A DNA stretch of 21,755 nucleotides from Wolinella sp052173415 (GTDB taxonomy: Bacteria > Campylobacterota > Campylobacteria > Campylobacterales > Helicobacteraceae), in assembly GCA_052173415.1 (NCBI GenBank), contig JBQMYQ010000030.1, positions 1 to 21,755 of the forward strand, read 5' to 3'. This document shows positions 7,086 to 13,902 of the stretch, one piece after another. Below the pieces are notes generated by a model, which made no database searches, was not told the DNA's origin, and was given only the letters and a program-made list of their open reading frames with translations. Every line of letters begins with the position of its first letter. Position 1 is the first letter of the stretch. A program made the position numbers and the translations under genes.

Positions 7086-7541
7086 ATGCAACTTACGCCC
7101 CTCTCTACTTCAATTCCATCTAATCCGCTTAACCTCCTAGAGCAGCACGATAAGCATGCCAAAGAGCGAGAACAGGAGCTCAAAGAGACGCAGAAAAAAG
7201 AGGAAACGCAGGAGCTTTACAAAAGCAATTTGCAAAAAGAGGAGCAAAAGCAAGAGGAATATGGGATTTCTAAACCACGAGAGACGTATGGTCTGGTGGT
7301 GCTCGAGCTTATGAATAATGAAGAGTATCAGGCATTTGAGCGCGCGACTGTGGGCATGACCAAGGGTGAAAAGATGATCGCCGCGCAGTCGCTCTATCGC
7401 CTCTCTGAGCTCCAAGAAAAGCACACGCACGCCTCTTTCCCCAAAGAGCAAAATAACGGCTATGCTAAGACGATTAATTTTGGCGATAAATTTGCCCGTG
7501 CACTGTATTTTGGAGAGCAGCGGATCAATCTGCTGAGCTAG
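7086..7541 (+). CDS. Charged hypothetical protein, helical N-terminal half
   Basis: 151 residues of unrecognised function. After a Pro/Ser/Leu-rich start (1-18), residues about 20-62 are almost all Glu, Lys and Gln, predicting a long exposed helix or coiled coil. The C-terminal half looks globular, with KPRETYGLVVLELMNNEEY and GMTKGEKMIAAQSLYRL as its most conserved-looking parts. There is no signal peptide, membrane segment or Cys. GGGAG at 7072-7076 gives a 9-base spacing to the ATG. It stands alone between the che operon and the glycosylase-like gene. A link to flagella or chemotaxis is only suggested by position. Confidence 0.75.
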   Translation: MQLTPLSTSIPSNPLNLLEQHDKHAKEREQELKETQKKEETQELYKSNLQKEEQKQEEYGISKPRETYGLVVLELMNNEEYQAFERATVGMTKGEKMIAAQSLYRLSELQEKHTHASFPKEQNNGYAKTINFGDKFARALYFGEQRINLLS

Positions 7542-7571
7542 GGACATACGTGGGAATCGAGCCTATTTTTG

Positions 7572-7590
7572 TGATTTTAAGATAAAATCA
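7572..7590. promoter_or_regulatory. Inverted repeat overlapping a -10 box just before the glycosylase-like gene
   Basis: TGATTTT (7572-7578) and AAAATCA (7584-7590) form a perfect 7-bp inverted repeat with a 5-base centre. The right arm overlaps TAAAAT (7583-7588), a good -10 element. The ATG at 7595 lies only 6 bases downstream, about where transcription should begin, and there is no Shine-Dalgarno. The repeat may be an operator over the promoter, or the tail of a terminator for the upstream gene. Confidence 0.4.
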
Positions 7591-7594
7591 CGCC

Positions 7595-8269
7595 ATGTAT
7601 CAGATCCAAAAGCTGTTAGAATTAAAAAAACTTTACCAAGAACGCTCTGCTGGAATGCAGTTTTGCGAGCCTTTTATGTATACGCGGGCACATACAAGGA
7701 TGCATACACTCGCACTTTCTGCGCCAAGTGATAGCCAATCACTTCAAGCAATGGTCGATTCCTGCCTCTTGTGTGAGCTCTCCAAGGGCACAGGGAATCC
7801 TACGATAGGCATGTGTGCGAGCGCGCCAAAAGTGGCTTTTATATCAGAAACTCCCCTAATTGATGCAAAACACCCCTCAATGTTTCTTGGTCGCAGTGGC
7901 GAGATGTTACAAAAAATCGTGCGCGATGTTTTGAATATTAAGGAAGATGAAATCTCGTTGCTATCACTTCTAAAATGCCAACCCTCGCCCTCTTTGAGGC
8001 TCAATCCACTCTTTTTTAATGCATGCCGTCCCTATATTTTGAAGCAAATTGAGCTATTACCCAAAGAGACGATACTTATCCCTTTAGGAGAGACTGCATA
8101 TCGATATTTGAGCGAAGAAGGGGGCGATTTTTCAGTCCATCGTGGAGTAAAAGGAAGCTTTTTGGGGCGCACACTGATTCCCACTTTTAGTCTTAGCTAT
8201 CTTTTGCGCAATCCAAGCGCAAAAAAAGAGGCGTATCGAGATTTTTTGTTTATAAAGAGTTGCTTATGA
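7595..8269 (+). CDS. Divergent Fe-S uracil-DNA glycosylase-family protein
   Basis: 224 residues resembling the family 4/5 uracil-DNA glycosylases that carry a 4Fe-4S cluster. The four cluster cysteines are C57 and C60 (CLLC), C128 (LLKCQPS) and C144 (NACRPY). The substrate-loop region SETPLIDAKHPSMFLGRSGEML corresponds to the usual GEAPG...GRPFVGRAG. The late motif reads PTFSLSYLLRNPSAK where most members have HPSYLLRNPSAK, so the His is Ser199 and the following Pro is Leu. The first 50 residues are a poorly conserved extension. These changes may alter or abolish uracil excision. It shares ATGA with the next gene. Its promoter lies almost on top of the start, so a leaderless mRNA is likely; a later start at Met21 is possible. 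Confidence 0.8.
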   Translation: MYQIQKLLELKKLYQERSAGMQFCEPFMYTRAHTRMHTLALSAPSDSQSLQAMVDSCLLCELSKGTGNPTIGMCASAPKVAFISETPLIDAKHPSMFLGRSGEMLQKIVRDVLNIKEDEISLLSLLKCQPSPSLRLNPLFFNACRPYILKQIELLPKETILIPLGETAYRYLSEEGGDFSVHRGVKGSFLGRTLIPTFSLSYLLRNPSAKKEAYRDFLFIKSCL

Positions 8270-9513
8270 AACAGTTAAAACAGCCAGGGCAGAAGCTATT
8301 CCCGATTCTCGCGCTATTTTTAGCCACCGAGCTGAGTGCCAAACCTCATATCATTTCGCCGCTTCCTCTACCTAAGGTCGAGATCATCAATCCAACCTAC
8401 GAGCCTTGCGATGAGGCGTGTCTGCGGGAGCTTGATAGGCAGGGCGAATATTTTTCATTCATCGCGCGCTTTCATTCGCAAATCACTAACGATAGGCTCA
8501 AAGCACGTCTAACTGGGCTTATGCGTGAATATGAGATTGATATTGCCCCTTTTGAATGGATGCACAGAGGGCGCACGAAGCTGAAAATCGCACTGATTCT
8601 CCCCCAAAAGAGTATCGGGCGATACTCGATGACGACGATTGATACGATTCTTGCGTATCTTTTGGCACGGCAGGGGGAATTTGCTTTTGAGGTGTTTGAT
8701 ATTCAAGATGAAGGAATGAATTCGCTTCAGAATGCCTTAAGAAATGCAAAGAGCAAGGACTTTGAGCAGGCGATCGCACTCCTCACGCGTCAAGGTGCGG
8801 GCGAGATTGCGCAGTTCATCCCCGCGCTCCCTACCTATATCCCTTCGGTGCACTTAAAGCAGCTTAATCTGGGCAGGGCGATTCCTATGGATATTACCTT
8901 TGGTGGGATTGATTATGAGGCGCAGATTGAAGCACTCCTGCGCTATGCAAACCCTGCACAAGTGGTGCTTTACAACGATGATAGCCTTGTGGGGCGAAGT
9001 GTGGGGGAATCGGTCAAAAAGCTAGGAATCGAGCCCGTTTTTGAGGAGTCTTTTAGCAATGCAAAGGCTACGGTGTTTAATCAAGAGATTAAAAAGCACG
9101 GTGATTACATCGTGGGGGCGAGTATCTTTTTGAACACGCCGATCGTCAAAAGTAGCCTCATTCTTTCGCAATTTACCTACAATAATCTCCAGCCCGAGCG
9201 CATTCTCTCCACGCAGATTAATTATCACCATTCGCTCCTCTCGCTTACGCAAGCACGCGATCGCGAGCAGCTTTACATTGCCAATTCTATTCAAGGGGCA
9301 AAGCGTGAAATCATCGAATATGGTGCGGTGCTAAAGAGTGATTTGCAATATGACTGGATCAACTACTCCACTGCTTTGGGCGTGGAATTTTTCTATCTTA
9401 AGACATTTAAAGAAACGATTCCCTACTTTAGCGAGAGCATTTCAGATCACAGCGTGCACTATCCCATCTACATCTACAAAAGCACGCAAGAGCGTTTCAT
9501 ACGCGTGGATTAG
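8266..9513 (+). CDS. Exported periplasmic protein of unknown function
   Basis: 415 residues. An N-terminal signal peptide is visible: basic residues at 2-10, hydrophobic core LFPILALFLA, likely cleavage after LSA (residue 25). The mature part starts with a Pro-rich stretch and a close Cys pair (EPCDEAC), then alternates strands and helices (KIALILP, AQVVLYNDDSLVGRSVGESVKKLGI, DYIVGASIF) in a way that resembles the type 1 periplasmic-binding-protein fold of LpoA-like proteins. Fold and function are inferred. An uncharacterised periplasmic protein also neighbours truD in Campylobacter jejuni. The ATG at 8266 overlaps the glycosylase-like stop (ATGA), so the two are co-transcribed. Confidence 0.75.
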   Translation: MKQLKQPGQKLFPILALFLATELSAKPHIISPLPLPKVEIINPTYEPCDEACLRELDRQGEYFSFIARFHSQITNDRLKARLTGLMREYEIDIAPFEWMHRGRTKLKIALILPQKSIGRYSMTTIDTILAYLLARQGEFAFEVFDIQDEGMNSLQNALRNAKSKDFEQAIALLTRQGAGEIAQFIPALPTYIPSVHLKQLNLGRAIPMDITFGGIDYEAQIEALLRYANPAQVVLYNDDSLVGRSVGESVKKLGIEPVFEESFSNAKATVFNQEIKKHGDYIVGASIFLNTPIVKSSLILSQFTYNNLQPERILSTQINYHHSLLSLTQARDREQLYIANSIQGAKREIIEYGAVLKSDLQYDWINYSTALGVEFFYLKTFKETIPYFSESISDHSVHYPIYIYKSTQERFIRVD

Positions 9514-9564
9514 GGTTTGTCTCTCCGATTCCGCGAGAATCCTTTCAGGCGCGACCAAGCTTGC

Positions 9565-9570
9565 TATAAT
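9565..9570 (+). promoter_or_regulatory. Promoter of the truD-htpX-folE operon
   Basis: A perfect TATAAT is preceded by TTGC, giving an extended -10 (TGCTATAAT). Transcription would start near 9577 and leave a leader of about 27 bases to the ATG at 9604. No clear -35 is seen, as usual in this group. Confidence 0.6.
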
Positions 9571-9603
9571 TCCGCTGTCTGAATTCCACGCCAAAGAGTG
9601 CCG

Positions 9604-10701
9604 ATGCAGAGGCTTTATTCACTAAATCATTCGCCTATTGAATTTTATTTCGCCCCCTCGCCGCGCGATTTTGTGGTCGAGGAGATCCCTTTGTATGCCT
9701 TTAGCGGGAGCGGGGAGCATTTAATTTTAAAAATTCGCAAAAAAAATCTCACAACTTTTGAGCTTATCAAGACGCTCTCCGCACATTTAGGGATTAAAAG
9801 TCGAGAAATCGGCTATGCCGGGCTTAAAGACAAGCATGCGATGACGATTCAGCATGTGAGTTTGCCCGCGAAATTTAGCGCGAAAGTAGCGCAATTTAGG
9901 CATGAAAATATCAAAATTTTAGAGAGCACGCTGCATGATAATAAGCTAAGAATCGGGCACTTAAAAGGGAATCGCTTTTTTGTAAGATTAAAAAAAATAA
10001 CGCCGATGAATTCACTTAAAATTACGCAGGTTTTGGGCGAAATTAAGCGCTTTGGTATGCCAAATTATTTTGGATTTCAGCGTTTTGGAAATGATGGAAA
10101 CAATCATGAAACAGGGCGTAAAATCGCTCATGGGGAGACAAAAATAGCAAATAAAAAGAGAGAAGCTTTTCTTTTGAGTGCTTATCAGAGTAGGCTATTT
10201 AATGAGTGGTTAAATGAAAGGATAAAATTAAACAAAATAGTAAGTGATTTTAGTGTGAATGAAATTTTAGGAATCTATCCGCAGTTAGATTCCTCGCTTA
10301 TTCGGGCTTTGCAGGCTTTCTCGCATCCTTTTAAGCTTTTAGGGGGCGAGATTATGCATCATTATCCGCATGGCAAGATTTTTGAATTGAAAAACTTAGA
10401 GCGCGAATGCGAGCGATTTTTGGCGCGTGATGTCATCCCAACGGGGCTTCTTAGTGGCTCGCGCGTCAAAACAGCGGGGCAAATCGCGGGAATCTTTGAA
10501 GCACCTTTTATTGATACACAGCTCAAAGAGCAGGGTTCACGCCGCTTTGCATGGGTATTCCCCGAAGATGTTACTTATCGTTACATTGAAGAGGAGGCGC
10601 AGGGTGAGCTGAATTTTTATCTCCCCAAAGGCTCGTATGCGACGGTATTTTTGGAGGAGATCGCACACAGGGAAATTAGAGAAGGAGACGCACATGAATG
10701 A
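9604..10701 (+). CDS. truD: tRNA pseudouridine(13) synthase TruD
   Basis: 365 residues. TruD isomerises U13 of tRNA-Glu. The catalytic Asp is D76 in the family motif GYAGLKDKHAMTIQ, and NYFGFQRFGNDG (about 154-165) is the second signature; the TRUD insertion domain follows. AAAGAG at 9593-9598 favours the ATG at 9604; an in-frame GTG at 9598 would add two residues. The central part (about 9850-10260) is clearly more AT-rich than the surrounding genes, with runs such as AAAATTAAACAAAATAG, although the reading frame and motifs remain intact. htpX starts 8 bases before the truD stop. The truD-htpX-folE order matches H. pylori. Confidence 0.95.
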   Translation: MQRLYSLNHSPIEFYFAPSPRDFVVEEIPLYAFSGSGEHLILKIRKKNLTTFELIKTLSAHLGIKSREIGYAGLKDKHAMTIQHVSLPAKFSAKVAQFRHENIKILESTLHDNKLRIGHLKGNRFFVRLKKITPMNSLKITQVLGEIKRFGMPNYFGFQRFGNDGNNHETGRKIAHGETKIANKKREAFLLSAYQSRLFNEWLNERIKLNKIVSDFSVNEILGIYPQLDSSLIRALQAFSHPFKLLGGEIMHHYPHGKIFELKNLERECERFLARDVIPTGLLSGSRVKTAGQIAGIFEAPFIDTQLKEQGSRRFAWVFPEDVTYRYIEEEAQGELNFYLPKGSYATVFLEEIAHREIREGDAHE

Positions 10702-11629
10702 GATATTTGAGAAGGTAATCAGGGAAAATAGAAGCAAAACGACGCTGGTGCTCTTGCTCTATATTGCGATTTTTGTTGCAATTGGCTTGCTTGTGGATAT
10801 TGTGCGGATTAATGCGCCATCCATAGGTGGGGGGATCGCGGTGCTTTTAAGTTTTCAAATCACGCCTACAGTAACGATTCTCATGGGATTTGTCGCGTTA
10901 CTTGCAATCGGCGCGAGTGTGCTATTTTTTAAACGCATTATGCTTAGCGGGAGCGAATATAAAGAGCTTTCGCACGCCGATTCCAGCCTTAGTTTCCGCG
11001 AGGAGGAGCTTTTGAAAATCCTTGGTGAGCTTGTGCGGGAATCGAGGCTATCTTTCATGCCAAAGCTCTATATTATGGATGCGCCCTATATGAATGCTTT
11101 TGCCAGCGGCTGGAGCGAGGAGAACTCCCTCATCGCCCTTACGACCGCGCTTGTAGAGCGGCTAGATAGAGATGAACTAAAAGCCGTTATGGCGCATGAG
11201 CTAAGTCACATCAGACACGGCGATATTCGCCTCACGCTCGCGGTGGGGGTGCTCAGCAATATCATGCTACTTGTTGCAAATTATGCGGTTTATATGTTCA
11301 TGGGAAGTAGCCGCTCAAAAGGCGCGCAGAGTGCGAGGGCGATCCTTTTGGTGTTGCAATTTGTCTTGCCGCTCATCACGATGGCGTTGCAGATGTTTTT
11401 AAGCCGCAGTCGCGAATATATGGCTGATAGCGGTGCGGCGTATATTATGAGTGATAATCGCCCCATGATACGCGCTTTACAAAAGATTAGTGGCAATTAT
11501 GCACAAAATGATTTTAGCGAGGTGGATACCAATCCCACGCGCCGCGCGGCTTATATTTTTGACCCTAAAGAAGCCTTTAGCACGCACCCCAGCATAGAAA
11601 ATCGCATAAAGGCTCTACTTGGAAAATAG
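10694..11629 (+). CDS. htpX: Membrane zinc metalloprotease HtpX
   Basis: 311 residues, peptidase family M48, quality control of inner-membrane proteins. Membrane segments are visible at about 17-38, 58-80, 180-203 and 216-236. The zinc site is HELSH (H168, E169, H172) plus E241 in SREYMADSGAA. The N-terminal ENRSKTTLVLLLY is typical of the family. The ATG at 10694 follows AGAAGGAG (10680-10686) and overlaps the end of truD by 8 bases; an upstream in-frame extension lacks support. folE follows after 7 bases. Confidence 0.94.
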   Translation: MNEIFEKVIRENRSKTTLVLLLYIAIFVAIGLLVDIVRINAPSIGGGIAVLLSFQITPTVTILMGFVALLAIGASVLFFKRIMLSGSEYKELSHADSSLSFREEELLKILGELVRESRLSFMPKLYIMDAPYMNAFASGWSEENSLIALTTALVERLDRDELKAVMAHELSHIRHGDIRLTLAVGVLSNIMLLVANYAVYMFMGSSRSKGAQSARAILLVLQFVLPLITMALQMFLSRSREYMADSGAAYIMSDNRPMIRALQKISGNYAQNDFSEVDTNPTRRAAYIFDPKEAFSTHPSIENRIKALLGK

Positions 11630-11636
11630 AGACAAA

Positions 11637-12176
11637 ATGGAGGAGGGAATCCGCACGATTTTTGACTACATCGGCGAGGACAGGAATCGAGAAGGTTTGC
11701 TTGATACGCCTAAGCGCGTGGTAAAATCGTGGGAGAAGCTTTATAGCGGGTATGCGCAAGATCCGCGCGAGATCCTCGGCACGGTCTTTAGCGATGGGGC
11801 GTGCGATGAGATGGTGGTGCTGAAAAATATCGAATTTTATTCCATGTGCGAGCACCACATGTTGCCCTTTTTTGGGAAGATTAGTATCGGATATATCCCA
11901 AGCGAGCGCGTGGTGGGAATCAGCAAGCTCGCAAGGCTCGTGGAAGTCTATGCGAGGCGGCTTCAAATCCAAGAAAAGATGACCGCACAGATCGCAGATA
12001 CGCTCATGGAGGTGTTGCAGCCAAAGGGTGTGATGGTTGTCGCTGAAGCCAAACACATGTGTATGGTCATGCGCGGCGTGGAGAAACAGCAAAGCATCAT
12101 GTTAACCAGCGCGGTGCGCGGGGTTTTTAAGCGCGATTCCCGCACGCGAGAGGAGTTTATGGGGCACATAAGATAA
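11637..12176 (+). CDS. folE: GTP cyclohydrolase I
   Basis: 179 residues converting GTP to 7,8-dihydroneopterin triphosphate, the entry step to folate and queuosine. Zinc ligands are C71 and H74 in SMCEHHM and C142 in AKHMCMVMRG. The N-terminal GLLDTPKRV and the region IGYIPSERVVGISKLARLVEVYARRLQIQE are typical. The ATG at 11637, 7 bases after the htpX stop, was preferred; a TTG at 11619 would overlap htpX. The ribosome site is weak, so coupling to htpX is likely. The stop codon lies inside the left arm of the hairpin that follows. Confidence 0.95.
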   Translation: MEEGIRTIFDYIGEDRNREGLLDTPKRVVKSWEKLYSGYAQDPREILGTVFSDGACDEMVVLKNIEFYSMCEHHMLPFFGKISIGYIPSERVVGISKLARLVEVYARRLQIQEKMTAQIADTLMEVLQPKGVMVVAEAKHMCMVMRGVEKQQSIMLTSAVRGVFKRDSRTREEFMGHIR

Positions 12177-12202
12177 AAGCATGCACTTTTCATGCTTTTA
12201 TC
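12172..12202. terminator. Perfect 12-bp hairpin at the end of folE
   Basis: GATAAAAGCATG (12172-12183) and CATGCTTTTATC (12191-12202) form a perfect 12-bp stem with a 7-base loop. The folE stop (TAA, 12174-12176) lies in the left arm. The stem is rather AT-rich and is followed by TTATCCTT, not a clean U-run, so termination may be partial. An additional mRNA-stabilising role is possible. Confidence 0.6.
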
Positions 12203-12263
12203 TTATCCTTGCGCAAAATCACAGAAAAGCCGTCGCAATTGTCCGCTCAAAAAATGCAAAAAA

Positions 12264-12296
12264 GTGCTTTTTGGGCGGAAAAATTACAAAAAGCAC
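12264..12296. repeat. Second hairpin upstream of the HU gene
   Basis: GTGCTTTTTG (12264-12273) and CAAAAAGCAC (12287-12296) are perfect 10-bp complementary arms around a 13-base centre (GGCGGAAAAATTA). It lies 54 bases before the HU -10 box. It could be a factor-independent terminator or a binding site controlling hup. The 12177-12391 region otherwise holds no gene. Confidence 0.45.
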
Positions 12297-12349
12297 GAAA
12301 ATATCGCATGTTTATCTAAAAAATCTATTGCAAAAGGCTTTTTATGTGC

Positions 12350-12355
12350 TAAAAT
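12350..12355 (+). promoter_or_regulatory. Promoter of the HU gene
   Basis: TAAAAT is preceded by TGTGC, an extended -10 typical of the group, in an AT-rich tract. Transcription would begin near 12362, about 30 bases before the HU ATG, which has GGAG at 12382-12385. Confidence 0.55.
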
Positions 12356-12391
12356 CTTGCCGTATTGATAATCAAATCTATGGAGAAGCGT

Positions 12392-12679
12392 ATGAACAAA
12401 GCTGAATTTGTTGATCTTGTCAAAGAGGTCGGTGGTTTTGAAACCAAAAAAGACGCAGAAAAAGCCGTAAGTGCTTTTGGTGCAGCAATTGAGAAGGCTC
12501 TTTCTAAAAAAGAGAGCGTGGAGCTTGTAGGTTTCGGTAAATTTGAAGCAGTGCTTCAAAAAGGTAAAGAAGGGAAAGTCCCTGGAAGCACTAAAACTTA
12601 CAAAACTAAGGATAAGTTCGTTCCTAAGTTTAAACCCGGCAAGGGACTTAAAGACCTCGTCGCCAAAATCAAGAAGTAA
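12392..12679 (+). CDS. hup: HU-family nucleoid DNA-binding protein
   Basis: 95 residues, one HU/IHF domain. It opens with MNKAEFVDLVKE, has the dimer core KALSKKESVELVGFGKFE and a Lys-rich arm ending in FKPGKGLKDLVAKIKK. The flexible arm carries VPGSTKTYKTKDKFVPKFKPG where many HU proteins have the NPxTGE type. It compacts and bends DNA as a dimer. The start at 12392 has GGAG six bases upstream. Codon use is enriched in AAA and in frequent codons, as expected for an abundant protein. It is monocistronic, with its own promoter and terminator. Confidence 0.95.
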   Translation: MNKAEFVDLVKEVGGFETKKDAEKAVSAFGAAIEKALSKKESVELVGFGKFEAVLQKGKEGKVPGSTKTYKTKDKFVPKFKPGKGLKDLVAKIKK

Positions 12680-12685
12680 CACCTC

Positions 12686-12713
12686 AAAAGCCCCTTTCTC
12701 TTGGGGGGCTTTT
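12686..12713 (+). terminator. Rho-independent terminator of the HU gene
   Basis: AAAAGCCCC (12686-12694) pairs with GGGGCTTTT (12705-12713) around a 10-base loop, 7 bases after the HU stop. A pyrimidine tract with CTTTT follows. It separates hup from tRNA-Arg. Confidence 0.8.
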
Positions 12714-12743
12714 CCTCCCTCTTTTAATTTTCAGATAAGTTTC

Positions 12744-12820
12744 GTCCTCGTAGCTCAGCTGGATAGAGCATTCGATTCCTAATCGAAAGGTCGTGGGTTC
12801 AAATCCCGCCGTGGACACCA
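12744..12820 (+). tRNA. tRNA-Arg (anticodon CCU)
   Basis: 77 bases with encoded CCA. Arms in order: acceptor GTCCTCG, TA, D arm GCTC-AGCTGGATA-GAGC, A, anticodon arm TTCGA-TTCCTAA-TCGAA with CCT at 34-36 (reads AGG), variable AGGTC, T arm GTGGG-TTCAAAT-CCCGC, acceptor CGTGGAC, discriminator A, CCA. The anticodon stem is perfect and the T stem has one U-G pair. The fifth acceptor pair is T-T (T5 against T68) where an A is expected on the 3' side. The gene is otherwise canonical. Confidence 0.95.
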
Positions 12821-12871
12821 GCTTGCTCTACTCTCAAATTTGTCCCCTTAATGACTTAAGTATAACTATTG

Positions 12872-12877
12872 TAAAAT
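12872..12877 (+). promoter_or_regulatory. Promoter of the gap-pgi-acs-pgk operon
   Basis: TAAAAT preceded by ATTG lies 30 bases before the gap ATG, with a GGGGGTG ribosome site between. Position and sequence match the -10 proposed for the che operon. The 12821-12906 spacer holds nothing else I can recognise. Confidence 0.5.
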
Positions 12878-12906
12878 CGCGAAGTTATTTTTTGCGGGGG
12901 TGAAGC

Positions 12907-13899
12907 ATGTCGCTAAAGGTTGCAATTAATGGGACAGGTAGGATTGGACTTTGCGCGTGCAGGATACTTGGGGAGCGATCAGATATGGAGCTTGCAAGTA
13001 TCAATACGACTGCCCCGGTAGAGACACTTGTGCATTTGCTGAAATATGATTCCATTCATCGCGGGTATGACGTAGAACAGATTGATAGTGATGCAATTCG
13101 TATAGGTAATCAAAAAAATGTTAAAATTTATAGCGATAGAGATCCACGCAAGATTCCCTTTGGTAAGCTAGGGGTGTGCGTGGTGCTTGAATGCACGGGT
13201 GCGTTCAATTCGCTAGAGGAATCCTCGCTTCATCTGCACGATGGAGTGGAAAAAGTTGTTATTTCCGCGCCAGCAGAAGATACCCCGACCTTTGTCTTTG
13301 GAGTTAATCATCAAAAATACGCAGGAGAGAAAGTGATCAGTAACGCAAGTTGCACGACCAATTCGCTCGCTCCGGTGATTAAAGTTTTAGATGAAAAATT
13401 TGGTATCGAAAATGCACTTATGACTACAATTCATAGTTATACAAATGATCAAAATGTGCTTGATGTTAAACATAAGGATATTCGTCGTGCGCGCGCGGCT
13501 GCGATCAACATGATTCCCACTTCCACGGGTGCGGCCAAAGCGATCGGGCTAGTGCTCCCTCATCTCAAAGGAAAGCTCAACGGCTTTGCGGTGCGTGTGC
13601 CTACGCCTGATGTATCGCTTGTGGATTTGAGTATTAATTTTAAAAATCCCATTAGCAAGGAGCTCATCAATGAAGCAATGCGGGAATCTGCCCGCACAAC
13701 CATGTCGGGATTGATTTTGGTCGATGAGGACAAGCGGGTGTCGAGCGATTTTATCAGCTCGCCCTATAGCGCGATTTTTATTCCCGATTGCACTACAGTT
13801 ATAGGGGATAGAAGCGCTAAAGTGCTCGCTTGGTATGACAACGAAATGGGCTATTCTCATCGCCTTGTCGATATGGCGCATTGGGTTGGGACGCACTAA
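12907..13899 (+). CDS. gapA: Glyceraldehyde-3-phosphate dehydrogenase
   Basis: 330 residues. It has the nucleotide-binding NGTGRIGLCACRIL, catalytic Cys149 (SNASCTTNS), the assisting His176 (TTIHSYTNDQN), RRARAAAINMIPTSTGAAKAIG and the terminal WYDNEMGYSHRLVDM. At the coenzyme pocket it reads SINTTAP; NAD-specific enzymes have Asp in place of the first of these Thr residues. H. pylori Gap reads INST at the same place, and enzymes of this type often accept NADP. Use in gluconeogenesis is therefore plausible. It starts 30 bases after its promoter; pgi follows after 3 bases. Confidence 0.96.
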   Translation: MSLKVAINGTGRIGLCACRILGERSDMELASINTTAPVETLVHLLKYDSIHRGYDVEQIDSDAIRIGNQKNVKIYSDRDPRKIPFGKLGVCVVLECTGAFNSLEESSLHLHDGVEKVVISAPAEDTPTFVFGVNHQKYAGEKVISNASCTTNSLAPVIKVLDEKFGIENALMTTIHSYTNDQNVLDVKHKDIRRARAAAINMIPTSTGAAKAIGLVLPHLKGKLNGFAVRVPTPDVSLVDLSINFKNPISKELINEAMRESARTTMSGLILVDEDKRVSSDFISSPYSAIFIPDCTTVIGDRSAKVLAWYDNEMGYSHRLVDMAHWVGTH

Positions 13900-13902
13900 T
13901 TC

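Noticed and set aside
12181..12405. Open frame across the folE-hup spacer
   Set aside because: It reads through both hairpins and the HU promoter and has no ribosome site or plausible protein features.
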